Shown piece by piece: positions 26,348 to 36,178 of a stretch of 64,000 bases of DNA. How positions within the stretch are numbered: the stretch's first letter is position 1; each line of letters starts with the position of its first letter. The position numbers and the translations under genes were made by a program. The DNA is from Peptidiphaga gingivicola. GTDB lineage: Bacteria > Actinomycetota > Actinomycetes > Actinomycetales > Actinomycetaceae. Location: positions 1 through 64,000 of the forward strand of contig NZ_LVZK01000003.1 of NCBI RefSeq assembly GCF_001652275.1, given 5' to 3'. The notes under the pieces were generated by a model. That model saw nothing but the letters and a program-made list of their open reading frames with translations. It had not been told where the DNA came from and searched no databases.

Positions 26348-27070
26348 TTACTCCAACGCCCTATCCGTGACATTTCTGACGATTCCGTCCCATTTGGGCC
26401 ACCATGTCTCGACCAAATCGGCCAGCCCCGCAGGATAGAAGGTCTCGCCCTTTGCTTCGGCCTCGCGGATCTCCGCCAGGCTCCACCACCGAAACTCGTC
26501 AAGCGTCTCCCGCTCGGCGGCCGTCAGATCGTATCCCGGCCTGGCCGAACGCGCTTCTTCTCCGCTCACCGCGAGGACGAAAAACACTTCGTCTTGCCTC
26601 ACGGTTCGCGCGGCAAACCGAAACTCATCGCTGCGCAGCAACACCGGCCCAACGAGCCGCGAGGGGTCGGCGCTCACGCCGGTCTCCTCGCGCAGTTCGC
26701 GCACGGCGCCCTCGCGAGGCCCTTCGTCGCCCAAACCGCCGCCCACGGTGAACCACCATGAATGGTCGATGTCGTCGAAGTCGTGGCCGTGCACGAGAAG
26801 AACGCGTCCCTCGGGATCGACGACGACGACGCGCGCAGCCCGCCTGTAGGGAACGCCGTCGGCGTCCGGAGACCACTCGTCAAGCCAACTGTCGCGGACC
26901 TTGTCCGACGGATCTCCCGCGCGGCTCGCGTGCTTTTCGACGCTCATCCCCTTGGCTTCCGGCGGATTCGCGACGCCGTTGACCCAACCCGCTCCGGGCG
27001 CGTCCGCGCCGCCCGCCCCCTCGCAGGGCGATATGTTCGCGCCTCCGCTCATCGCCTCAGATTCCGGCAT
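26348..27070 (-). CDS. Nudix hydrolase
   Basis: A pyrophosphohydrolase acting on nucleoside-diphosphate-linked compounds. The 240-residue product has a complete Nudix box at residues 110-132 (G-x5-E-x7-RELREETGV), with the usual beta-strands before it (RRAARVVVVDPEGRVLLV) and a substrate region after it. About 60 residues of Gly/Ala-rich sequence precede the domain, and ATG codons at 27052 or further in are possible starts. It lies between two PrsW genes and overlaps the upstream one by 14 bases if the longest form is used. Actinobacteria commonly carry a Nudix gene near pimA; the substrate is unknown. Confidence 0.85.
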   Translation of the reverse strand: MPESEAMSGGANISPCEGAGGADAPGAGWVNGVANPPEAKGMSVEKHASRAGDPSDKVRDSWLDEWSPDADGVPYRRAARVVVVDPEGRVLLVHGHDFDDIDHSWWFTVGGGLGDEGPREGAVRELREETGVSADPSRLVGPVLLRSDEFRFAARTVRQDEVFFVLAVSGEEARSARPGYDLTAAERETLDEFRWWSLAEIREAEAKGETFYPAGLADLVETWWPKWDGIVRNVTDRALE

Positions 27071-28634
27071 GCTGTTCCCGGCCTTTCGCCGGCGTCGTGA
27101 ACACCTTGCGCAATTCGGTGATGTACGCCAGGCGCTCCGCCTCCTTGCGCCGGACCTGCTCCGTATGCGCGGTGCGCCGCTGAACGTTGATGCTCCTCGT
27201 GTACCCGAGGTGAATGAGCTCGTTTTGGAAGGAGCGCATGGCCTTGCTCCCCGCTTCGACGGTCCTGCCCAGTTCGGCCGCGGACGCTCCCGCCCACAGG
27301 CGGGCCTTCCGGCGGTTGACGAGGCTCATGACCATGCGCACCTCGTTGGCGCTGAGCCACCCCGCCCGCGAGTATTCAACGAGGCCCCTGTGGACGTCTC
27401 GCCGCTGCATCCCCGCAACAAAGTAAATGAGGACGGCCGCGCCGATGTAGACGGGAAGCTGGAGCATCATGCGCGTTGCGGGCTCGTCGGCAAACCGCTT
27501 GATTGAGGAATAATTGTGAAGGCCGTGCAGCAAGGCGGCCAACGCGCAGCCAACAATCGCCATTGGGAAGATTGCGATGTAGGGCTTTCGCGACGTCGTG
27601 GCCAAGCCGACGAACAGGCCTGTGATGGCCGTCGCAAGCGGATGGACGAGCGGCGTGAGAATCGCCCGGGCGAAGAAAAGGGAGCCTATCGTCCACGTCT
27701 CCATGCCGGAAAGGTCCACTGAGCCGCCCACGGTCTCGGCCACCGAGGCTCTGGCGAAATAGAGGATGTTCTCGGTGAAGGCGAAGCCCATCCCGACGAG
27801 GAGGCCGTAGACGAGGCCGTCCATCGGCCCGTTGACGTACTTGTTGAGCGCGAAAAATATGACGAGCAGGCCGAGGCCTTTGGCGGACTCCTCGATGATC
27901 GCCGCTCCCACGGCTTTCGTCATAACGTCGTACTGGGCGCTGTTCGCCGCCGTGCCGAGGACGCGCTGCGACCACCACCCGTTGCCGTCGAATGAGACCA
28001 GCACGGAGACCCCGGCGCCCCATCCTATGGCGATCACGTACATGACGACCGGCTCTGGCTCCCAGCGATCGATGAACCACACGGCGGCGCCGATCACCAC
28101 AGCAGGGACCAGCGCAAGGCAGATGAGGAGCGGGTAGGGGACGTCCTCTTCGTACTTGTGGCCGGAGCTGCGCGAAGCGTAGTCGAACAGTGCCTGGGTC
28201 TGGTCCTTGATCAGCCCGAAGGCGAGAGTGAGGGCGACGACGGTCACTCCGACCAAGATCACGCATGCCACAAGCGTCTGCCACGACCAATTCGGGGACA
28301 GCCGCCATCTGGGGGCCGGTGCAACCCGGCCCTTCGGCGGCTCCTGCCGGGCCGGGCGAGGCCGCTGCGAAGGCGGAGCCCCGGCGTCGGCCTGACTCGG
28401 CGGAAACTGGACGGGCATCTCCGCCTCGTCCGGGACGTCGGCGTGCCCGTCGGCCGGTTCGACGAGTCTCTGAAGCTCGTCGTCAACCGCCTCGGACTCT
28501 GGCGAACCGGAACCGGGGATCCCCTCGGACACCGGAGCCGTCTCGGGTTCGGTAGCCGCCTCGAAGACCGGAGCCGTCTCGGACTTGGGCGAGCCGGAAG
28601 CTGGAGGATCCTGTGGGATGAACTGGTCTGTCAC
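27057..28634 (-). CDS. PrsW-family intramembrane metalloprotease (copy 2)
   Basis: A 525-residue membrane protease of the PrsW family. Catalytic motifs are EESAKGLGLL, FAFTENILYF, HPLATAITG and LLHGLHNYS. About 120 N-terminal residues are Glu/Pro-rich and cytoplasmic in prediction, then eight or so membrane helices, then a charged C-terminal region with no glutamine-rich tail. The GTG start has GAGGGG six bases upstream, and the stop of the LemA-like gene is eight bases before it. The frame continues far upstream only as a shadow of that gene. It is clearly homologous to copy 1, with identical FAFTENILYF, so they are paralogues. Confidence 0.85.
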   Translation of the reverse strand: MTDQFIPQDPPASGSPKSETAPVFEAATEPETAPVSEGIPGSGSPESEAVDDELQRLVEPADGHADVPDEAEMPVQFPPSQADAGAPPSQRPRPARQEPPKGRVAPAPRWRLSPNWSWQTLVACVILVGVTVVALTLAFGLIKDQTQALFDYASRSSGHKYEEDVPYPLLICLALVPAVVIGAAVWFIDRWEPEPVVMYVIAIGWGAGVSVLVSFDGNGWWSQRVLGTAANSAQYDVMTKAVGAAIIEESAKGLGLLVIFFALNKYVNGPMDGLVYGLLVGMGFAFTENILYFARASVAETVGGSVDLSGMETWTIGSLFFARAILTPLVHPLATAITGLFVGLATTSRKPYIAIFPMAIVGCALAALLHGLHNYSSIKRFADEPATRMMLQLPVYIGAAVLIYFVAGMQRRDVHRGLVEYSRAGWLSANEVRMVMSLVNRRKARLWAGASAAELGRTVEAGSKAMRSFQNELIHLGYTRSINVQRRTAHTEQVRRKEAERLAYITELRKVFTTPAKGREQHAGI

Positions 28635-28642
28635 GCAACCCC

Positions 28643-29212
28643 TCACTCGTCGTCGATGTCCACGGTGGCGGGTGCCGGCGCCCGCCCTGCAAGAAAGAAA
28701 AGCCGAACGTAAAAGGACCTGCGAACACGCCGTATCTGATCGACGTGCGAATTGTGGAACGTTCGGGTAAGGCGCACGTCGAGGCGAGCTCGGGACAGCT
28801 TGTCTAGAAGCGGCTTGAACTCGGCTGAGACGTCTTCTTCTTCGAGCTCGTCTACCGTGAGCCTTAGGGTTCGCGACATGGAGGATTCGATCGTCCGCCG
28901 ATCGGATGCCGCGCCTCGGGCGACGTCGAGAGGCAGGCCGTCCAGGCCGTCGTCGACTATCGGGTTGATGCCCTCGCGCAGACAGGCGTCCGCCGCATCG
29001 GTCAAGAGGATGGATGCGGCGACGTCCAGCCCGCCCTCGGCCGCGAATTCCCGGGCATATTCCGCCCTGGCGTGGAGGGCGAGCTCGAGGGCCCTGCGAG
29101 ACTTGACGACCGTCTGATGGAGCCGGTCGAGGCGGCGTGCTGCGAGAGTGAGATAGAGGACGAGCAGGCCCGCCAGCACGCACGCGACGACGAGAAGCGA
29201 CGGGTGATTCAA
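28643..29212 (-). CDS. LemA-like membrane-anchored protein
   Basis: A 189-residue protein with one N-terminal membrane helix (LLVVACVLAGLLVLYLTLA), then a long helical region. Its C-terminus contains RLTRTFHNSHVDQIRRVRRSFYVRLFFLAGRAPAPATVDIDD. The FHN...V...R pattern and final short motif recall the C-terminal part of LemA-family proteins and of actinobacterial relatives found next to pimA. The function is not known. Its ATG overlaps the pimA stop (ATGA), so it is tightly coupled to pimA and precedes the protease gene. Confidence 0.6.
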   Translation of the reverse strand: MNHPSLLVVACVLAGLLVLYLTLAARRLDRLHQTVVKSRRALELALHARAEYAREFAAEGGLDVAASILLTDAADACLREGINPIVDDGLDGLPLDVARGAASDRRTIESSMSRTLRLTVDELEEEDVSAEFKPLLDKLSRARLDVRLTRTFHNSHVDQIRRVRRSFYVRLFFLAGRAPAPATVDIDDE

Positions 29213-30336
29213 TCCTCCACCTCCATTCCGGCCGTGCGAACGGCCGTTTCATATACCGCGTAGATCTGTGAGGCAACTGTGTGCCAGTCGTATCTTCCGG
29301 CTTCTTCCTGGGCGGAGGCTGTGACGGAGGCTCGCCTGGCCGGATCGCCTATGGCCTTGACGACCGCGTCGGCCAGACCGTCCGAGTCTTCGTTGGCGAA
29401 TTGCGATCCGAAGGCTCCGTTGCCCAAGACGGCCCTGAACGCGGGGATGTCCGAGGCGACGACGAAGCTTCCGGCGCTCATCGCCTCAACGAGGATGATT
29501 CCGAAGGACTCTCCGCCGGTGTTCGGAGCGAGATAGACGTCCACGGAGGAAAGGAGGGCCGCCTTGTCTGCGTCGGAGACGCCTCCGAGGAACTCCACCG
29601 CCTCGGCGTGCGGGCCGAAAAGCCGCCTGGCCTCGTCGATGTCTCCCCGTCCCGCGACGAAAAGGCGGACGCCCGGAAGCGCCTCGCGGACGGCCGGGAA
29701 AGCGCGGGCGACCACGGGGAGCCCCTTGCGAGGCTCGTCTATTCTGCCGAGGAATCCGAGCGTCGGGCGGTCAGGCGTTCCCGTGAAGCGCCCGTCCCGC
29801 GCCGCTTCGACGAACTGGCGAGTGTAGACGCCGTTCGGTATGACGAACGCGTCGCCCCCCAGGTATTGGACGGCCGTGCGCCGGGCCTCCTGGGAGACCG
29901 CGATCCTCGCCTGGATTTTTTCGAGCACCGGGCGCAGCACGGGCGTGAACACCTCGAAGGCCCTCGAGCGGTCCATGGCCGTGTGAAACGTCGAGACAAC
30001 CGGGCACTCGGCGCTCATGAGCGCGAGCATCGACACCGAGGGGACGAAGGGCTCGTGGACGTGGACGACGTCGAAGCCGCCGCCCCTCAGCCAAGCGCGC
30101 ACCTCGCGGTTGACGCGCGGGCCGAAGGCGAGCCTGGCGATCGAGCCGTTGTACGGAATCGAGATGGCCGACCCCGTCGCAGTGAGATAGTCGGGAATCG
30201 GGGATTTCGCCTCGGACGGGGCGACCACTCCGACGTCGTGCCCGCGGCGGAGGAGCTCCTCGGCGAGATCCCGGATGTGGACGCCGACCCCGCCGGGGAC
30301 GTCCCACGAGTAAGGGCATGCGATTCCTATTCTCAC
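29209..30336 (-). CDS. pimA: Phosphatidylinositol alpha-mannosyltransferase PimA
   Basis: GT4 glycosyltransferase that adds the first mannose from GDP-mannose to phosphatidylinositol at the membrane face, starting PIM and lipomannan synthesis. From VRIGIACPYSWDVPGGVGVHIRDL the product has 375 residues. The N-terminal Rossmann domain holds the PGG loop and the HVHEPFVPS acceptor region. The C-terminal domain has the GDP-mannose site: LGFLGRIDEPRKGL, then the ESFGIILVEAMSAG motif with the EX7E glutamates. The GTG start has GGAGG seven bases upstream. It sits in the conserved pgsA-acyltransferase-pimA order. Confidence 0.93.
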   Translation of the reverse strand: MRIGIACPYSWDVPGGVGVHIRDLAEELLRRGHDVGVVAPSEAKSPIPDYLTATGSAISIPYNGSIARLAFGPRVNREVRAWLRGGGFDVVHVHEPFVPSVSMLALMSAECPVVSTFHTAMDRSRAFEVFTPVLRPVLEKIQARIAVSQEARRTAVQYLGGDAFVIPNGVYTRQFVEAARDGRFTGTPDRPTLGFLGRIDEPRKGLPVVARAFPAVREALPGVRLFVAGRGDIDEARRLFGPHAEAVEFLGGVSDADKAALLSSVDVYLAPNTGGESFGIILVEAMSAGSFVVASDIPAFRAVLGNGAFGSQFANEDSDGLADAVVKAIGDPARRASVTASAQEEAGRYDWHTVASQIYAVYETAVRTAGMEVED

Positions 30337-30355
30337 GGTCGATCCTCCACACTTC

Positions 30356-31477
30356 TCACAGGCGGGCCTCCGATTCGGCGACGGCCTCGCCTGCGCCCGT
30401 CGCGGCCGTCTTCTTTTCTTCCGCAAACGCCCTCGCCGCCGTCGGCGCATTCTCGGCCTTCGAAGGCGGCTCATGGCCCGCCCCAAACGCCTTCGCGTCT
30501 TTCGGCTTCTCTCTTAGAGCCTCGGCGGCCCGACGGCGGGTTCGGGCGAGGCGCTCGGGATCGAGGTCCTCGACGAAGACCTTTTGGAGCATATGCCAGT
30601 CCTCGAGGTGCTCGCCCACCCACGGCTCGAATTGGGAGACCCACTCCTGGCTCATTCGAGCGATGTCGGCCGCGCGTTCGTGGCTCGGAGAGGAGGCGTC
30701 CGTGCGCGCGCAAACCGGTTCGCCGACGAGCAGGCGCATCCCCCACCGCGTGCCCGCGCGACGGCGCCGCTTCCCGGAAATCTTCTCGTAGAAGGAGAAA
30801 ACCGGATAGACGGGGACGCCGACCCTCTGCGCGAGCAGCGCGGGCCCCGCCGCCACCAGCATTGCGCTGCCGAAGAACTCGACCTCGACGCCGCTGGCCG
30901 TCAGGTCGCGGTCGGCCAGAATCGGCGCCAGGCAGGCGCCCTCGCGCATCGCTTCTTCGATCCGGTGGATCGCCCCGGCGCCGGCCGGATAGACCGACAT
31001 TCCCACTGCGGTGCGGTACCCGACAAAGAAATCGTAGAGTTCCTGAGGCTCGAGCTTTTCGGCCAGGGTGTGGACGTGGACGAGGTCGATTTCAGCCCAC
31101 GCCCCCGCCAGGTCCCAGTTTCCCGAGTGCATGAGGGCCGCGGCGGCGGCCTGTCCCTCGGCGAATTTCTCGCGCAGCCACTCGCTGTTGTCGATTCGCA
31201 CTCTCGCGCGTATCTGCTCCCTGCTCATGCGAGGCAGCCTCAGCGCCTCGTAGTAGTAACGCATGTACGAACGCATGGCCCGCCTGGCCAATGCCCGGCT
31301 CTGCCGGGGCGTCATTCCCGGGCGAATCCTCGCCTCGTTCGCGCGAAGCCTGCGGACCCCTGCGCTCGGGAGCGTCCCCGCGACGGTTCCCACCGCGTCG
31401 AAAACGGCCCTGCCGACGGCCTCCGGCAAGGCTCCTGCGGCGGCGTCGGCAAAGCGGAAAAGGCGAACGGCGTCCAT
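30356..31477 (-). CDS. Phosphatidylinositol mannoside acyltransferase (PatA-like)
   Basis: LpxL/HtrB-type acyltransferase expected to acylate the mannose of PIM1/PIM2 at the membrane. From MDAVRLFRF it has 373 residues. The HX4D active-site motif appears as HSGNWD in ALMHSGNWDLAGAWAEID, and later conserved parts include LAPILADRDLTASGVEVEFFG. About 40 disordered Ala/Glu-rich residues end the protein. The ATG begins one base after the pgsA stop. Its place between pgsA and pimA supports the role (Rv2611c in Mycobacterium). Confidence 0.88.
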   Translation of the reverse strand: MDAVRLFRFADAAAGALPEAVGRAVFDAVGTVAGTLPSAGVRRLRANEARIRPGMTPRQSRALARRAMRSYMRYYYEALRLPRMSREQIRARVRIDNSEWLREKFAEGQAAAAALMHSGNWDLAGAWAEIDLVHVHTLAEKLEPQELYDFFVGYRTAVGMSVYPAGAGAIHRIEEAMREGACLAPILADRDLTASGVEVEFFGSAMLVAAGPALLAQRVGVPVYPVFSFYEKISGKRRRRAGTRWGMRLLVGEPVCARTDASSPSHERAADIARMSQEWVSQFEPWVGEHLEDWHMLQKVFVEDLDPERLARTRRRAAEALREKPKDAKAFGAGHEPPSKAENAPTAARAFAEEKKTAATGAGEAVAESEARL

Positions 31478-31478
31478 G

Positions 31479-32105
31479 TCACTCCGTCGTCTCGTGGGCC
31501 TGCCGGTAAACGACCGCCATCCTTTGGACGACCGTGACAAGGCCGGCGGCCGCCAGGTACCAGGCCGACGCGAGAAGAACCCACTGCGGCAGCCCGAGGC
31601 CCACAAAAAGGGCGCTGAAAAGGATGATGACCAGCCTGTCCGCCCTTTCGGCGATCCCCACCGAGGCGGTCATGCCGAGGCCTTCGGCCCGCGCTCTGGC
31701 GTACGGCACGACGGATCCCGTCCCCATGGCCGCAAGCAGACCGATCATGAGGAAGGTTCGCATCGCGCCGCTCTCGCCGTGCAGATACGCCCAGGCGAGC
31801 AGGCCGCTGAAAATGGCGACGTCGGTGATCCGGTCGAGGGTCGAGTCTAAGAAGGCGCCCCATTTCGACGACGTGTTCGTCAAACGCGCGATTTGCCCGT
31901 CGATGCTGTCGAACAGGGCGAGCCCTCCCAGGCTGAGAGAGCCGACGACGAGGCGATTCGTCGGAAGCAGGGTGAGCGACAGCGCCACGCCGAGGACCGT
32001 GCCCGTAAGAGTCACCGCGTCCGCGCTCACTCCCATCTTGACGAAAAGCTTCGCGATGGGCCCAAAAACCGTCTGAACGAATGGTCGGCCAGTCCTACTG
32101 AGCAT
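31479..32105 (-). CDS. pgsA: CDP-alcohol phosphatidyltransferase (phosphatidylinositol phosphate synthase type)
   Basis: Membrane enzyme that couples CDP-diacylglycerol to inositol phosphate in actinobacteria, giving PI for PIM synthesis. From [10 protein letters not shown] the protein has 208 residues with six predicted membrane helices. The CDP-alcohol motif is complete: D69, G70, A73, R74, G83, D87 and D91 (DGQIAR...G...D...D). The ATG has AAGGGAG five bases upstream; the longer open frame upstream is a shadow of the HIT gene. It overlaps the HIT gene by 11 bases and precedes the acyltransferase by one base. Confidence 0.9.
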   Translation of the reverse strand: MLSRTGRPFVQTVFGPIAKLFVKMGVSADAVTLTGTVLGVALSLTLLPTNRLVVGSLSLGGLALFDSIDGQIARLTNTSSKWGAFLDSTLDRITDVAIFSGLLAWAYLHGESGAMRTFLMIGLLAAMGTGSVVPYARARAEGLGMTASVGIAERADRLVIILFSALFVGLGLPQWVLLASAWYLAAAGLVTVVQRMAVVYRQAHETTE

Positions 32106-32775
32106 TTCCGCTCCCTTCTTCGCCCGCCGGGTCTTCCCGGGCAGGGCCTTTGCCCGTCGCGCCTCCGCGCATTGAGCCTTCGCCCGTCGATCCGCGGTCG
32201 ATGCGCGACCAGGCCTCGGAAACAAGGTTCCTGGTGTCGGCGAGAATTGCCGGAATCGCCTTCGTCTGAGCAATTATCGGCAAGAAATTGGCGTCGCCGA
32301 GCCACCTGGGAACGACGTGCTGATGGATGTGCGCGGCGATGCCGGCGCCGGCGACATCGCCTTGGTTCATCCCCAGGTTGAAGCCGGCAGGCCGAAGAGC
32401 CTCGCCCAACGCCTCCATCGCCCGTGCCGTCATGCTCCCCATCTCGATCCGCTCCTCGTCCGTCAGGTCCGTGTAGAGCGAGACGTGGCGATACGTGCAC
32501 ACCAGAATATGGCCGGAATTGTAAGGGTAGAGATTGAGAAGGGCGAAGCACGCGCGGCCCCTGGCGACGATGAGGGCCTCCGCGTCGCTCAGCGACGGCG
32601 CGACGCAAAAAGGGCACTCTCCCGTTTTCTCAGGCTTGGCGGCGCCTGAGACGTACGCCGCTCGATGCGGCGTCCACAGACGCAAGAAACCATCCGGGGC
32701 TCCGGGAAGGCCTGCCGCGTCGACGAGGCCCTTTGAGGAGCCGAGACTTTCCGAGGAGCTCAAACCGTCGGTCAT
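32095..32775 (-). CDS. HIT-domain hydrolase/phosphorylase
   Basis: A 226-residue histidine-triad protein. The HIT signature is [10 protein letters not shown] near residues 160-169, with a conserved [14 protein letters not shown] upstream. The extra Cys pair (CPFC) near residue 65 and the size match actinobacterial Ap4A phosphorylase-type HIT proteins, which act on dinucleoside polyphosphates; the actual substrate is unknown. The ATG overlaps the thrS stop as ATGA, so it is coupled to thrS. Confidence 0.88.
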   Translation of the reverse strand: MTDGLSSSESLGSSKGLVDAAGLPGAPDGFLRLWTPHRAAYVSGAAKPEKTGECPFCVAPSLSDAEALIVARGRACFALLNLYPYNSGHILVCTYRHVSLYTDLTDEERIEMGSMTARAMEALGEALRPAGFNLGMNQGDVAGAGIAAHIHQHVVPRWLGDANFLPIIAQTKAIPAILADTRNLVSEAWSRIDRGSTGEGSMRGGATGKGPAREDPAGEEGSGNAQ

Positions 32776-34901
32776 CGACTCCCTCCCCCGGAGGCGCCTT
32801 CGGCACAAGCCCTGTCTGCGGCGGGCTTGCCCTTCGCGCCTTCGCCCGATTTTTCCCCTCCCCCGGACGCCTCAACCAGACGCTCGCAAGCCGGATCGTT
32901 GACCCTGCGGGCGACGACGCGGCCGATGTGGGCCACCGCCTCGTCCACGGAAACGCCGTTCTCCTGATGCCCGTCGCGGTAGCGGAAGGAAACGGCCTCC
33001 GCCTCGGCGTCCTCTCCGCCCGCGATGAGGGTGAAGGGGATCTTCTCCTTTGCCGCATTGCGGATTTTCTTGCCGAAACGGTCGTCGGACAGATCGACGT
33101 CGACCCTGATTCCCGCGGCTCGGAGCTTGGCCGCGACCTCTTCACAGTAGGGGTTGAAGGCTTCTGCAACGGGAACGAGCCGCGCCTGGACCGGGGCGAG
33201 CCAGGCGGGGAACGCCCCGGCGTAGTGCTCGGTGAGGACGCCGATGAAACGTTCGACCGACCCGAGTTTGGCGGAGTGGATCATGACCGGCCTTCGCCTC
33301 GAACCGTCGGGGGCGGTGTATTCCAAATCGAAACGCTCGGGCTGGTTGAAGTCGTATTGCACCGTCGACATCTGCCATGTGCGGCCCAGCGCGTCCTTGA
33401 CCTGCACGGAGACCTTTGGCCCGTAAAAGGCGGCCCCGCCCGGGTCGGGAACGAGGTCGAGCCCGGTGGCCGCACAGGCTTCCTCGAGGATGCGGGTCGC
33501 AGCCGCCCAATCTTCGTCCGAGCCGATGAATTTGTCCTTCTTCTTCCCCTCGTCGCGGGTGGAGAGCTCGAGGTAGAAGTCCGTCAGCCCGAAATCGCGC
33601 AGAATGTCCAAGAAGAAATTGAGAAGCATCTCTATTTCCCCCTTGGCCTGCTCCGGAGTGCAGTACGTATGCGAATCGTCCTGGGTGAAGCCACGCATGC
33701 GGGTGAGTCCGTGGACCACTCCCGACTTCTCATAGCGGTAGTCGCGGCCCATCTCGAAGAAGCGCAGCGGCAGCTCCCGATACGAGCGTCCGCGGGAGCG
33801 GAAAATGAGATTGTGCATGGGGCAGTTCATGGCCTTGAGGTAGTAGTCTTGGCCCGCCCTCGTCACTTCGCCGTCGGCGCCGCGCTCCTCGTCGACCTTC
33901 ATGGGCGGGAACATCGTGTCCGCATAGTACGGAAGATGGCCCGACGTGTGGAAGAGCCCGCCCTTTGAGATCTCAGGCGTGTGGACGAAGTCGAAGCCTT
34001 CCTCGAGGTGCCGCCGGGTCACATACGATTCGACGATGTGGCGCAAGATGCCGCCTTTGGGGTGGAACACAACGAGGCCCGGCCCTATTTCCTCGGGGAA
34101 GGAGAAGAGGTCAAGCTCGGCGCCCAAGCGGCGGTGGTCGCGGCGTTCGGCCTCGGCGATGCGCTTTTGGTAGGCGGCGAGTTCGTCCTTCGTGGGCCAC
34201 GCCGTTCCGTAGATCCGCTGGAGTCGGTCGCCCGCCTGATCGCCCTTCCAGTACGCGGCGGAGGCCTTCGTCAACGCAAACCCGTTCCCAATGAAGCGCG
34301 TGGAAGGCAGGTGCGGGCCGCGGCACAGGTCGGTCCACACGACGGAGCCGTCGCGCGAGCAATTGTCGTACATCGTCAATGCGGCCCCGCCGACCTCGAC
34401 GGAGGCGCCCTCGGCCCCGGCGCCCTTCGTGCCGACGAGCTCGAGTTTGTAGGGCTGGCCGGCAAGTTCGGCGGCCGCGTCGGCGTCCGCGATCTCGCGG
34501 CGGCGGAAAGTCTGCCCCTCCTTGACGATCCGCTTCATCCGCTTTTCCAGGTCGCGCAGGAGTTCGGGCGTCACGGCGTCGATGTTCCCGAAATCGTAAT
34601 AGAAACCGTCCGTTATGAACGGGCCGATTCCGAGGTTGGCGTCGGGAAAGACCTGTTGGACCGCCTGTGCGAGGACGTGGGCGGTCGAATGGCGGAGGAT
34701 GTTCAAACCGTCGTCGCTTGAAACGTCGACGCCTTCGACGACGGCGCCCTCGGGAAGGGACGCGAGATTCGTCGCCAGGTCCTTGAGTTCGCCGTCGACC
34801 CTCAGGGCGACGACGTTCTTGCGGTCGGCGAAGAACTCAATCCCCGAACGCGGCCCTTCGATGGCCGTTGCATTTCCGTCGATTGACAGGTTGACGGGCA
34901 C
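32772..34901 (-). CDS. thrS: Threonyl-tRNA synthetase
   Basis: Class II synthetase charging tRNA-Thr. The 709-residue product has the N-terminal TGS domain, the editing domain with [11 protein letters not shown], the catalytic core ([36 protein letters not shown]) and a C-terminal anticodon-binding domain. About 40 Gly/Ser/Glu-rich residues follow, longer than the usual end. The start is GTG with AAGGAG six bases upstream. It is the first gene of the minus-strand lipid operon. Confidence 0.96.
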   Translation of the reverse strand: MPVNLSIDGNATAIEGPRSGIEFFADRKNVVALRVDGELKDLATNLASLPEGAVVEGVDVSSDDGLNILRHSTAHVLAQAVQQVFPDANLGIGPFITDGFYYDFGNIDAVTPELLRDLEKRMKRIVKEGQTFRRREIADADAAAELAGQPYKLELVGTKGAGAEGASVEVGGAALTMYDNCSRDGSVVWTDLCRGPHLPSTRFIGNGFALTKASAAYWKGDQAGDRLQRIYGTAWPTKDELAAYQKRIAEAERRDHRRLGAELDLFSFPEEIGPGLVVFHPKGGILRHIVESYVTRRHLEEGFDFVHTPEISKGGLFHTSGHLPYYADTMFPPMKVDEERGADGEVTRAGQDYYLKAMNCPMHNLIFRSRGRSYRELPLRFFEMGRDYRYEKSGVVHGLTRMRGFTQDDSHTYCTPEQAKGEIEMLLNFFLDILRDFGLTDFYLELSTRDEGKKKDKFIGSDEDWAAATRILEEACAATGLDLVPDPGGAAFYGPKVSVQVKDALGRTWQMSTVQYDFNQPERFDLEYTAPDGSRRRPVMIHSAKLGSVERFIGVLTEHYAGAFPAWLAPVQARLVPVAEAFNPYCEEVAAKLRAAGIRVDVDLSDDRFGKKIRNAAKEKIPFTLIAGGEDAEAEAVSFRYRDGHQENGVSVDEAVAHIGRVVARRVNDPACERLVEASGGGEKSGEGAKGKPAADRACAEGASGGGSR

Positions 34902-35222
34902 GTAAACTCCTTAAACATCAAAATTGAGCGCACATACCGGGCACGCAGGCTCAATACTACCTGCCAAGAGCGGACGGACGGCGTGAAGAGGGCGACGGGC
35001 GCCCAAATCGCTTACGCGAAACCGGCGGGTTGAAAAACTCTATCGCTGTCGAAGAACAGATCGGCGATTTGCTCGAAACGGCGAGGTCGATGACGTAGCT
35101 TTGCCTGAGCGAGTCCATTGTGGGCTTTGCCGGGCAAGTCCATTCCGCGAGGCTCCGCCACCCATCTGACCCAAGTCCGGCGTCATCAGGCGTCCGAGCA
35201 CGCCTCAACGAAAGGTCGACAC
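34902..35222. other. Divergent intergenic region between thrS and hchA
   Basis: About 320 bases with no gene. It should contain the promoters of both flanking operons. I see a near-repeat of about 20 bases (GCTTTGCCTGAGCGAGTCCATT and GCTTTGCCGGGCAAGTCCATT, near 35098 and 35130) but no clear -35/-10 pair and no T-box signature on the thrS side. Confidence 0.35.
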
Positions 35223-36083
35223 ATGTCAGCTTCAAAGGATCCCGTCCCCGATCGGGCCGAGCACAACGCGTTCTTCCCCTCGGACTACTCGATCGGGCAG
35301 TACGTGTCCAAGAAAACCGATTTCGACGGCGCGGCCGGGGCGCCGCAAGTTACGTCCGGGCCCCGCAAGATTCTCACGATCGCAGTCGACGAGCGTTACC
35401 TGCCCACCGACGGCGGACTCTTCTCAACCGGAAACCACCCCGTCGAAACGCTGGTGCCGCTCATGCACTTGCGAGCGGCCGGCTACGAAATCGAGGTCGC
35501 AACCCTCTCTGGGAACATGGCAAAGTTCGAGATGTGGGCGATGCCAACGGAAGACGAGGCGATCACGGCAGGCTACGAGGAGCTGCTCCCGGCGCTGCTC
35601 AAGCCCCGGCGCCTTGCGGACGTCGCCGCCGGGCTCGGCCCCGATTCGGACTACGCCGCCGTCTTCGTTCCGGGAGGGCACGGCGCCATGGGCGGCGGCA
35701 TTCCCGACAGCCCAGCCGTCAGAGACGTCCTCGTCTGGGCGCTGGAGAACGAACGGCCTGTCGTCGCTCTGTGCCATGGCCCGGCCGCGCTGTGCGCCGC
35801 GGTGGACGAGGGCGGCGCCTCCCATTTCGCCGGCTATTCCCTGTGCGCTTTCCCCGACTCGTTCGACGTCGGCCCCCTCGTAGAGAGCGGCTATCTGCCG
35901 GGCCGGCTCACATGGAGGCTGGGCGAGCGCCTCAAGCGGCAAGGGCTGACGATCGTCAATGACGGCGCGAGCGGACAGATCCATCGGGACCGCCTTCTCC
36001 TCACCGGCGACAGTCCGCTGGCCGCCAACGCCTTGGGCCGCCTTGCCGTCGAGACTCTCACCGGCAAGGCCTACGGCGTCTGA
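35223..36083 (+). CDS. hchA: HchA/Hsp31-type DJ-1 superfamily protein
   Basis: A 286-residue DJ-1/PfpI-superfamily protein of the Hsp31 type, described as holding chaperone, glyoxalase III and protein/nucleotide deglycase in different studies. The catalytic Cys is in LCHGPAALC, with an earlier conserved FVPGGHGAMGG and the Glu region near DERYLPTDGG. Sequence and length fit Hsp31 better than the smaller PfpI proteases. The ATG at MSASKD has AAAGG seven bases upstream; the open frame further upstream does not fit the family. Confidence 0.88.
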   Translation: MSASKDPVPDRAEHNAFFPSDYSIGQYVSKKTDFDGAAGAPQVTSGPRKILTIAVDERYLPTDGGLFSTGNHPVETLVPLMHLRAAGYEIEVATLSGNMAKFEMWAMPTEDEAITAGYEELLPALLKPRRLADVAAGLGPDSDYAAVFVPGGHGAMGGGIPDSPAVRDVLVWALENERPVVALCHGPAALCAAVDEGGASHFAGYSLCAFPDSFDVGPLVESGYLPGRLTWRLGERLKRQGLTIVNDGASGQIHRDRLLLTGDSPLAANALGRLAVETLTGKAYGV

Positions 36084-36178
36084 AAGGAACGGCTGAGGAA
36101 GGACCGACGCCGGGGAAGCCGGGCAAGGAGAGCCGGCGGTTTCGAGCGGCCCGGCATCTCGGCGTCGGCCGCATACGC

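Noticed and set aside
28635-29276. Arg-rich N-terminal extension of PrsW copy 2
   Set aside because: It overlaps the LemA-like gene in another frame; the GTG with a ribosome-binding site fits the family.
34902-35222. T-box riboswitch before thrS
   Set aside because: No T-box consensus or specifier hairpin is visible on the minus strand; actinobacterial thrS normally lacks one.
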